Assembly (NCBI GenBank): GCA_030019445.1
Contig: JASEEU010000001.1
Coordinates: 310,001-374,000 of the forward strand
Origin: Anaerosomatales bacterium
GTDB taxonomy: Bacteria; Actinomycetota; Coriobacteriia; Anaerosomatales; Anaerosomataceae
DNA length: 64,000 nucleotides
Reading direction: 5' to 3'
Part shown: positions 58,786-64,000 of the stretch, piece by piece
Layout of the letters: each line of letters starts with the position of its first letter
Numbering within the stretch: the first letter of the stretch is position 1
The notes under the pieces: generated by a model
The model's database searches: none
What the model saw: the letters and a program-made list of their open reading frames with translations, nothing else
What the model was told of the DNA's origin: nothing
Position numbers and translations under genes: made by a program

Positions 58786-59562
58786 TCAGAAGAGGCGCCG
58801 CTGCATACACGGTGCGAAGCTGAGCCGATGGACCGCGGACGGACCGAATCGCTCGATCGCCGCGATGTGCTCCGGTGTGCCGTAGCCCTTGTTCGCGGCG
58901 AAGCCATACGGGGCGTACGTGGCGTCCAGTCCGCGCATCAGGGCGTCGCGGCTGACCTTGGCGACGATCGAGGCGGCAGCGACGCACGCGCAGTGGCGAT
59001 CCCCGTCGATGACGAACCGGGCAGGTACGGGGAGTTCGACGGGAAGTCCGTCGACGATGAGGTGGTCGACCGCGCGGCCCAGGCCGACCAGCGCCTCATG
59101 CATCGCTCTGACCGTGGCGTGCGCGATTCCGATGTCATCGATCACATCGGGGCCGACGTGCCGGACCGATACTCCCTCCGCAACCCCTCGTATACACTCC
59201 GCAAGCTGCTCGCGTCGCGCGGGTGTGAGCAGCTTGGAGTCGTCGATCCCACAGATGACCGCATCGGACGGCAGCAGTATCGCGGCGGCGGTCACCGGGC
59301 CCGCAAGTGCTCCTCGGCCGACCTCGTCGATGCCCGCGACCACCTTGTACCCGTGAGCATGGAGTTCGTTCTGGATGTCCATGAGGCGGCGGAGGCGCTC
59401 GGACTCGTTGCGGGCGGCGTTCAGTCGGCGACGAGCACGCTCGACGGCGGCGCGAACGCCGGCCCGGTCGTCGGCGCGGTGACGCCTGATCAGGAGCGCG
59501 AGGTCGGCCGCGTCGGCGGTCGTCAGTTCCGCCGTGATCTCTGAGACGGTTCGCATGGCCAT
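58786..59562 (-). CDS. rnhB: Ribonuclease HII
   Basis: Removes ribonucleotides and RNA primers from DNA. The 258 residues have an N-terminal extension (about 1-72), as in Bacillus RNase HII, then 'AGIDEVGRGALAGPV' with D79 and E80, 'GIDDSKLL' with D107, and the last acidic residue in 'MRGLDATYAPYG'. ATG at 59562 chosen; ATG at 59556 is an alternative. Starts just inside the lepB stop region (59567), as part of the same run. Confidence 0.95.
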   Translation of the reverse strand: MAMRTVSEITAELTTADAADLALLIRRHRADDRAGVRAAVERARRRLNAARNESERLRRLMDIQNELHAHGYKVVAGIDEVGRGALAGPVTAAAILLPSDAVICGIDDSKLLTPARREQLAECIRGVAEGVSVRHVGPDVIDDIGIAHATVRAMHEALVGLGRAVDHLIVDGLPVELPVPARFVIDGDRHCACVAAASIVAKVSRDALMRGLDATYAPYGFAANKGYGTPEHIAAIERFGPSAVHRLSFAPCMQRRLF

Positions 59563-59566
59563 GACG

Positions 59567-60193
59567 TCATCGTACACCGCCGACTCCGCTCGGCGGCCAG
59601 TAGATGAAGAAGGCGCGGCCCACGATGTTCTCAACGGGCTGGGGGCCGAACCAGCGGCTGTCGCGGCTGTCCTCACGATTGTCCCCCATCAGCCACACGT
59701 GCTCCGGCGGCACGGTGAGCGGGAGCGCCAACGGCCCGGGCTGTGTGACGCCGAGCGCGTATGGCTCGGCGAGCGCGGTGCCGTCGATCCACACAGCGCC
59801 TTCCCGGACGTCGACGCTCTGACCGGCGATGGCGATCACCCGCTTGATGTAGTCGGTGCCGTCGCCGGTGGGCGCCTCGAATACCACGACATCGCCGGGA
59901 CGGGGCTCGGTGAATCGGTACGTGAAACGATCGGCGACGATCCGGTCCCCGACCTCCAGCGTCGGGTTCATGGAGGCGGAGGGTATCGCGAAAGGCTGGA
60001 CGATGAACGTCTTGACGGCGGTCGCGAGGAGGACGGCCAGAACGAGCATCGCGACCAGCTCGCCGACGGCACGGAGGCCCGACGGTCCGGTAGGCGCGCC
60101 GCGGTCGGCGATCGGGCCGTCGCCGAATGGCGACGACCCGGGAGCGTGCTCCCGGGTCGGCTCGTGGTCTTCGTTGTGGTCGGTATGCGCCAT
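59567..60193 (-). CDS. lepB: Signal peptidase I (first copy)
   Basis: Cleaves signal peptides at the outer membrane face. The 208 residues have a cytoplasmic tail (1-42), one membrane helix (about 43-64), catalytic S74 in 'IPSASMNPTL' and K117 in 'DYIKRVIA', with 'MGDNREDSRDSRWFGP' near the end. It lies downstream of rplS. A second copy (60670-61254) lies upstream of rplS. Streptomyces also has tandem signal peptidases beside rplS. Confidence 0.96.
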   Translation of the reverse strand: MAHTDHNEDHEPTREHAPGSSPFGDGPIADRGAPTGPSGLRAVGELVAMLVLAVLLATAVKTFIVQPFAIPSASMNPTLEVGDRIVADRFTYRFTEPRPGDVVVFEAPTGDGTDYIKRVIAIAGQSVDVREGAVWIDGTALAEPYALGVTQPGPLALPLTVPPEHVWLMGDNREDSRDSRWFGPQPVENIVGRAFFIYWPPSGVGGVR

Positions 60194-60199
60194 GGGACG

Positions 60200-60550
60200 C
60201 TACGCGCGCTTCTCCTTGATCCTGGCGGCCTTGCCGATCTTGTCGCGCAGGTAGTACAGCTTCGCGCGGCGGACCTTGCCGCGGGTGATGACGTCGATCT
60301 CGACGATCTTGGGCGAGTGGACGGGGAACGTGCGCTCCACACCGACGGCGAACGAGATCTTGCGGACGGTGAACGTCTCGCGGGCTCCCGCTCCATGCCG
60401 CTTGATGACGACGCCCTGGAAGGGCTGCACGCGCTCTCGCCCGCCTTCGACGACCTTGTACATGACCTTCACGGTGTCACCCACGGAGAACTCGGGAAGG
60501 CCTTCACGCAGCTGCTGCTGCTCGATTGCTCGGATCCTGTTCATCGTCAT
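60200..60550 (-). CDS. rplS: 50S ribosomal protein L19
   Basis: 116 residues with '[20 protein letters not shown]' and '[20 protein letters not shown]', a full-length L19. It has its own promoter and a short leader with a GC hairpin, and it is flanked on both sides by signal peptidase genes. Confidence 0.98.
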   Translation of the reverse strand: MTMNRIRAIEQQQLREGLPEFSVGDTVKVMYKVVEGGRERVQPFQGVVIKRHGAGARETFTVRKISFAVGVERTFPVHSPKIVEIDVITRGKVRRAKLYYLRDKIGKAARIKEKRA

Positions 60551-60563
60551 TCCTATCCTGGGG

Positions 60564-60576
60564 CCCCCGGAGGGGG
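60564..60576 (-). other. Hairpin in the rplS leader
   Basis: CCCCC-GGA-GGGGG, a compact 5-pair GC stem in the short rplS leader, 14-26 bases upstream of the ATG. It may affect ribosome access; L19 leader regulation is known in Firmicutes, but this element is not obviously the same. Confidence 0.35.
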
Positions 60577-60599
60577 TCGGTCACAAGACACGGTTGGTC

Positions 60600-60628
60600 A
60601 GTATAGACGACGTGCGATGGGCGCGCAA
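60600..60628 (-). promoter_or_regulatory. rplS promoter
   Basis: On the minus strand, -35 TTGCGC (60623-60628) and -10 TATACT (60600-60605) are 17 bases apart, 50 bases before the rplS start and inside the gap after lepB copy two. Confidence 0.78.
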
Positions 60629-60669
60629 ACGCCTGCTGAGAGCGCGTGAGGGTGTGCCACCAGAGCGGG

Positions 60670-61254
60670 TCAGAACGCTTCCCATCGAGAGGGTGGCCAC
60701 ATGCGATACACGGCCTTGCCCTTGAGTGCGGAAAGCGGTTGTGGGCCGAACCAGCGCGAGTCGTAGGAGTTCTCCCGATTGTCACCCATGACCCAGACGT
60801 GGTCCTCGGGCACCTCGAGCGGGAGCGGGACGTCCCCGGGTTGGGTGACAGCGCCGTAGGTGTAGGGTTCCTCAAGCGCGACCCCATCCACGTAGACGGA
60901 GCCGTCGTTGACGTCGACCGTCTGGCCCTCGACCGCGATGACGCGCTTGATGATGTTGGGGACCGTCCCGGTCGGATCATCCAAGACGACGATGTCGCCC
61001 GGCTGGGGGTCCTCAAGCCGGTAGATGAACTTGAGGGCCAGCACGCGCTCCCCGATCTCGATCGTGGGGATCATCGAGCCCGTCGGGATGATGTATGGCT
61101 GGACGACGAACGTGCGGATACCCATCGCCAGGACGAACGCGATCGCCACGAGGAGGAGCAGCTCGCCGAGCCAGCGGCCGAACGAGATGTCCTCGCGGGT
61201 GGTGGTGGGCGGAGATGGCGCGCGCTCGTACCGGTCGCCGGGTTCGTCGCTCAC
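60670..61254 (-). CDS. lepB: Signal peptidase I (second copy)
   Basis: 194 residues: cytoplasmic tail (1-27), membrane helix (about 28-50), catalytic S60 in 'IPTGSMIPTI' and K103 in 'NIIKRVIAVEGQ', plus 'VMGDNRENSYDSRWFGPQPL'. Both catalytic residues are intact in both copies, so both should work; they may differ in substrate range or expression. GTG at 61254 overlaps the trmD stop by 4 bases, linking this copy to trmD-rimM. Confidence 0.96.
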   Translation of the reverse strand: MSDEPGDRYERAPSPPTTTREDISFGRWLGELLLLVAIAFVLAMGIRTFVVQPYIIPTGSMIPTIEIGERVLALKFIYRLEDPQPGDIVVLDDPTGTVPNIIKRVIAVEGQTVDVNDGSVYVDGVALEEPYTYGAVTQPGDVPLPLEVPEDHVWVMGDNRENSYDSRWFGPQPLSALKGKAVYRMWPPSRWEAF

Positions 61255-62000
61255 GTGCGCTCCTCGCTGGTCTGGACGTGGGTCTGCGCTTCGGCCAGTG
61301 CTCGCTCGGCGTCAGAGAGGTCGAGGTCTCGGAGCAGGTCTGGTCGGCGTCGGGCCGTCTTGATGATAGCCTGCTCGCGGCGCCAGCGGGCGATGCGGGC
61401 GTGGTCACCGGAGAGCAGGACATCGGGCACGTCGCGCCCGGCATACGATGCCGGGCGGGTGTACTGAGGATACTCGAGGAGACCCATAGAGAACGACTCT
61501 TCCTCGGCAGAAGACGCATCGCCCAGGACGCCGGGCACCAGCCGTGCCACCGCGTCGACGACCACCATCGCCGGAAGCTCACCTCCGGTCAGGACGTAGT
61601 CCCCGATGGACAGCTCGAGATCGGCGAGCGAGCGGATGCGCTCGTCGAACCCTTCGTAGCGACCGCACAACAGGATGAGGCGCTCGGCGCGTGCGAGCAC
61701 GACCGCGGTGTCCTGACGGAACGGCGCACCCTGCGGGCAGAGCAGGATGGTCGTGGCCGGTCGGTCGTCGTCGGCGGTGACAGCCTCATGAGCCCGGAAG
61801 AACGGCTCGGGCTTCATGACCATGCCTGGTCCTCCGCCGAAGGGATAGTCATCCACCGTGCGATGGGCGTCTGAAGCGTAGTCGCGCAGGTCGTGGGTGA
61901 CGAACTGCACGAGTCCCTTCTCGGCGGCACGACCGAGCATCGAGCTCGAGAAGACGGGCTCGAACACCTCGGGGAAGATGGTGATGACGTCGATGCGCAT
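61251..62000 (-). CDS. trmD: tRNA (guanine-37-N1) methyltransferase
   Basis: Prevents frameshifts by methylating G37. The 249 residues form a trefoil-knot SPOUT enzyme with 'DVITIFPEVFEP', 'DDYPFGGGPGMVMKPEP' and 'LCGRYEGFDERI'. A TTG start one codon earlier is possible, but ATG at 62000 is preferred; it follows AGGAG. It overlaps the rimM stop. The rpsP-khpA-rimM-trmD-rplS order is canonical. Confidence 0.98.
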   Translation of the reverse strand: MRIDVITIFPEVFEPVFSSSMLGRAAEKGLVQFVTHDLRDYASDAHRTVDDYPFGGGPGMVMKPEPFFRAHEAVTADDDRPATTILLCPQGAPFRQDTAVVLARAERLILLCGRYEGFDERIRSLADLELSIGDYVLTGGELPAMVVVDAVARLVPGVLGDASSAEEESFSMGLLEYPQYTRPASYAGRDVPDVLLSGDHARIARWRREQAIIKTARRRPDLLRDLDLSDAERALAEAQTHVQTSEERT

Positions 62001-62515
62001 CAAGACGTCTCCTCGGGCAACAGACCCGGCAGCAAGCGGACCCTGATCGTGCGTGCCTCATCGTCGAGGTCGAGGACGACATCCGTGATGACCGGCACGA
62101 GCACCTCGCCGTACGGTCCGCCGGCGAGCACCCAGACGTCGTTGGCGCCGGTCACGATGGTGTCGGCTATGGCACCGATCGGACCGCGCTCGACGTCGAC
62201 GACCGCCCAGCCGGTGACGTCGGGACCGCTGTCCGAGACGGGCACCTCCTCAGCGCGGGCCATGAGGGAGCGGTCGACGAGCTCGGCGGCGAGCCCGATG
62301 GAGTCCACGCCGTCCAGCGACACGAGCGGCCCCTTCGGACCCTGGCGCACCGAGAGGATCGTGGTGGCCTGGAGCGCCGGGTGTGGGGGCGTGACGAACA
62401 GCGGGATGCCGCAAGACGCATCGAGGGGCAGGTCGGTGAGCTGCTTCACCGAGACCTCCCCTCGAAGTCCGTGCGCCTTGATGATGCGCCCGATAGCGAT
62501 GTACGGAGCGTCCAT
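62000..62515 (-). CDS. rimM: Ribosome maturation factor RimM
   Basis: 30S assembly factor. 171 residues with 'IGRIIKAHGLRGEVSVKQL' at the N-terminus and a PRC-barrel C-terminal half ('AVVDVERGPIGAIADTIV', 'VLVPVITDVVLDLD'). It starts 4 bases after khpA and its stop overlaps the trmD start. Confidence 0.96.
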   Translation of the reverse strand: MDAPYIAIGRIIKAHGLRGEVSVKQLTDLPLDASCGIPLFVTPPHPALQATTILSVRQGPKGPLVSLDGVDSIGLAAELVDRSLMARAEEVPVSDSGPDVTGWAVVDVERGPIGAIADTIVTGANDVWVLAGGPYGEVLVPVITDVVLDLDDEARTIRVRLLPGLLPEETS

Positions 62516-62518
62516 CCG

Positions 62519-62770
62519 CTAGCCGAGGACCTCCACGGTCGCATCCGCTGCGCCGTCGGCGGACGCAGCGGCCCGCACGAGCGTGCGGATGGCCTTGATC
62601 ACGCGGCCCTGGCGGCCGATGACCTTGCCGACGTCGTCGGCGTGCGTCTGGACCTCGTAGACCGTCCGGTCGCCGTCACGATTCTCGGTGATGACGACGT
62701 CATCAGGATTGTCCACGAGCGACGTCACGAGGAAGCGCACGAGACGCTCGATATCGGCCTTGGCTTCCAC
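62519..62770 (-). CDS. khpA: KH-domain RNA-binding protein KhpA
   Basis: 83 residues with one KH domain and the loop 'GKVIGRQGRVIKAI'. In Gram-positives KhpA with KhpB binds many RNAs and affects cell elongation. GTG at 62770. It lies between rpsP and rimM, its standard place. Confidence 0.96.
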   Translation of the reverse strand: MEAKADIERLVRFLVTSLVDNPDDVVITENRDGDRTVYEVQTHADDVGKVIGRQGRVIKAIRTLVRAAASADGAADATVEVLG

Positions 62771-62773
62771 CGG

Positions 62774-63202
62774 CTACTCGGCCTCCGGCGCTTCGCCCTC
62801 GGCGGCCTCGTCAGCGGCAGGCTCTTCAGCAGCAGGCTCCTCAGCTGCCGGTGCCTCTGCGGCTGCCTCGGCGGCAGGCGCCTCGGCGGGTGCTTTCGCG
62901 GCTTCAGCGGCCTTGGCCTGTGCCTTCTTGGACTGCTTGGCCTCCGCCTTGGGGGCCTCCTTCTCGCCCTTGGCGATGGCGATCAGCTTCTCGACCGCCT
63001 CGCTCGGGGTGGCGCCTTTGGCGAGCCAGCCCTCGATCTTCTCGAGATCGAACTCGACGGTGCTCGGCGTGGTGCGCGGGTTGTACCGGCCGAGGATCTC
63101 GATGAAGCGACCGTCGCGCGGCGCGCGAGAGTCGGCGGCGACGACGCGGTAGAACGGCGCCTTCTTGGCGCCTGCGCGCGCCAGACGGATCTTGACTGCC
63201 AA
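62774..63202 (-). CDS. rpsP: 30S ribosomal protein S16 with Ala/Glu-rich tail
   Basis: The core (about 1-82) begins '[20 protein letters not shown]' and includes '[16 protein letters not shown]'. The remaining 60 or so residues are low-complexity, first Lys/Ala-rich and then Ala/Glu/Pro-rich, giving 142 residues against roughly 80-90 for plain S16. TTG at 63202 is the start, after GGAGGTG. Preceded by a strong promoter; first gene of the rpsP-khpA-rimM-trmD-lepB run. Confidence 0.97.
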   Translation of the reverse strand: MAVKIRLARAGAKKAPFYRVVAADSRAPRDGRFIEILGRYNPRTTPSTVEFDLEKIEGWLAKGATPSEAVEKLIAIAKGEKEAPKAEAKQSKKAQAKAAEAAKAPAEAPAAEAAAEAPAAEEPAAEEPAADEAAEGEAPEAE

Positions 63203-63270
63203 AAACGTTCACCTCCACGGAAGGTGGCGGCCACACGTCGGCCACCACGTCTGAGCTAGAGCGACTGCTA

Positions 63271-63299
63271 ATGATATGCCATGAACCAGGCGGGGTCAA
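63271..63299 (-). promoter_or_regulatory. rpsP operon promoter
   Basis: On the minus strand, -35 TTGACC (63294-63299) and -10 TATCAT (63271-63276) are 17 bases apart, about 70 bases upstream of rpsP. The leader contains a GGTGG/CCACC inverted repeat around 63216-63239 just before the ribosome site. Confidence 0.83.
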
Positions 63300-63336
63300 A
63301 ACAGGGCAGCCGCAGCCGTGCGCGTGTCCCGGAGCG

Positions 63337-64000
63337 CTAGAAGGGTGATGGGAAGCCGGGCGGGAGCGACCCGCGGCGCCGCTTCCCCTTGCCCTTCCCC
63401 GATTGCATCTTCTGGAGTTGTCTCACCATCTTCTGCGCCTCGGCGAACTGCTTGAGCATCTGGTTGACATCGAAGACCGTGACACCGGCTCCTGCGGCGA
63501 TGCGTTGGCGCCGCGAGCCGTTGATGATGGACGGCTTCGCCCGCTCCGCCCGGGTCATGGACTGGATGATCGCCTCCGTCCGCACGAGCGCGCGCTCGTC
63601 GACCTTCACGTCCTTCGGCAGTTTGCCGGCTCCGGGGATCATCCCGAGGATGTCGCCGATGGACCCCATCTTCTTGAGCTGCCGGAGCTGTTTCAGGAAG
63701 TCGTCGAGCGTGAAGCGTCCCTCGGCGAGCCGCGCCTCCATGTCCTCCATGTCGGCCGTCTCGGCGGCCTCCTGGGCCTTCTCGATGAGCCCGACCACGT
63801 CCCCCATGCCGAGGATCCGCTTGGCCATGCGTTCGGGATCGAAGATCTCGAGCGCGTCGAGCCGCTCCCCGACGCTCGCGAACTTGATGGGCTTGCCGCT
63901 GACCGCACGGACCGAGAGCGCGGCTCCGCCGCGCGCGTCGCCATCGAGCTTGGAGATGATGACGCCATCGAAGTCGACGCGCTCGGCGAACGCGGTCGCA
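63337..64000 (-). CDS. ffh: Signal recognition particle protein Ffh, N-terminus cut by window
   Basis: SRP54 GTPase for cotranslational membrane targeting. About 220 C-terminal codons are present: the end of the G domain ('SKLDGDARGGAALSVRAV', 'IKFASVGERLDALEIFDPER') and the M domain ('RILGMGDVVGLIEKAQEA', 'NGSRRQRIAAGAGV') that binds signal sequences and SRP RNA. The C-terminus is basic and Gly/Pro-rich ('GKGKGKRRRGSLPPGFPSPF'). The NG-domain start lies beyond 64000. rpsP follows after a 134-base gap with its own promoter. Confidence 0.97.
   Translation of the reverse strand, partial: ATAFAERVDFDGVIISKLDGDARGGAALSVRAVSGKPIKFASVGERLDALEIFDPERMAKRILGMGDVVGLIEKAQEAAETADMEDMEARLAEGRFTLDDFLKQLRQLKKMGSIGDILGMIPGAGKLPKDVKVDERALVRTEAIIQSMTRAERAKPSIINGSRRQRIAAGAGVTVFDVNQMLKQFAEAQKMVRQLQKMQSGKGKGKRRRGSLPPGFPSPF

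Overview
The window is a gene-dense, very GC-rich bacterial chromosome segment. Apart from lexA, every gene I can support lies on the minus strand. Gene order (nrdR, LysM division protein, lexA, hflX, dapF, miaA, miaB, recX, recA, pgsA, ftsK, RNase J, dapA, dapB, M16 peptidase, pnp, rpsO, ribF, truB, nrnA, rbfA, infB, ylxR, nusA, rimP, proS, ispG, rseP, dxr, cdsA, frr, pyrH, tsf, rpsB, xerC, dprA, YifB, yraN, rnhB, lepB, rplS, trmD, rimM, KH protein, rpsP, ffh) follows the order known from mycobacteria and streptomycetes, so the organism is almost certainly an actinobacterium. Class III (anaerobic) ribonucleotide reductase, RNase Y, SpoVS, TrmFO and LL-diaminopimelate aminotransferase, which are not typical of aerobic actinobacteria, point to an anaerobic deep branch such as Coriobacteriia or a relative. 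That placement is inference.

Layout, left to right. 1-3.4 kb: nrdD (cut by the window edge), nrdR, and a LysM cell-division suppressor divergent from lexA, sharing a control region with three good SOS boxes and one degenerate box. 3.4-13 kb: hflX, dapL, dapF, miaA, a MEMO-AMMECR1 fusion, miaB, a PHP phosphoesterase, spoVS and an orphan GHKL-type ATPase. 13-21 kb: RNase Y, recX, recA (perfect SOS box), thpR, cinA, pgsA, rimO, yajQ. 21-31 kb: RodZ-like membrane HTH protein, ftsK, uppP, RNase J, dapA, lysC, dapB, M16 peptidase. 31-41.4 kb: pnp, rpsO, then the ribF-truB-nrnA-rbfA-infB-ylxR-nusA-rimP operon behind a near-consensus promoter. 41.4-53.6 kb: proS, a small Rossmann protein, ispG, rseP, dxr, cdsA, uppS, frr, pyrH, tsf, rpsB, a response regulator with a zinc ribbon and a FliA/WhiG-type sigma factor. 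53.6-64 kb: xerC, trmFO, dprA, a YifB/ComM ATPase, yraN, rnhB, two signal peptidases flanking rplS, trmD, rimM, khpA, rpsP and the 3' part of ffh.

Functional themes. LexA controls recA and division arrest. Lysine/peptidoglycan precursors are made by LysC, DapA, DapB, DapL and DapF. Lipid-carrier and envelope functions include IspG, Dxr, UppS, UppP, CdsA, PgsA, RseP and LepB. RNA turnover relies on RNase Y, RNase J, PNPase and NrnA, and most other genes serve translation and tRNA modification. Overlapping ATGA/GTGA stop-start pairs are common, so translational coupling is widespread.

I found no tRNA or rRNA gene, insertion sequence, prophage or CRISPR array. The most unusual items are the GHKL ATPase in the rny-spoVS interval, a Cys3His finger appended to NusA, a zinc-ribbon response regulator, a winged-helix-like insertion in the site-2 protease, and two genes (recX, trmFO) that seem to need CTG start codons.
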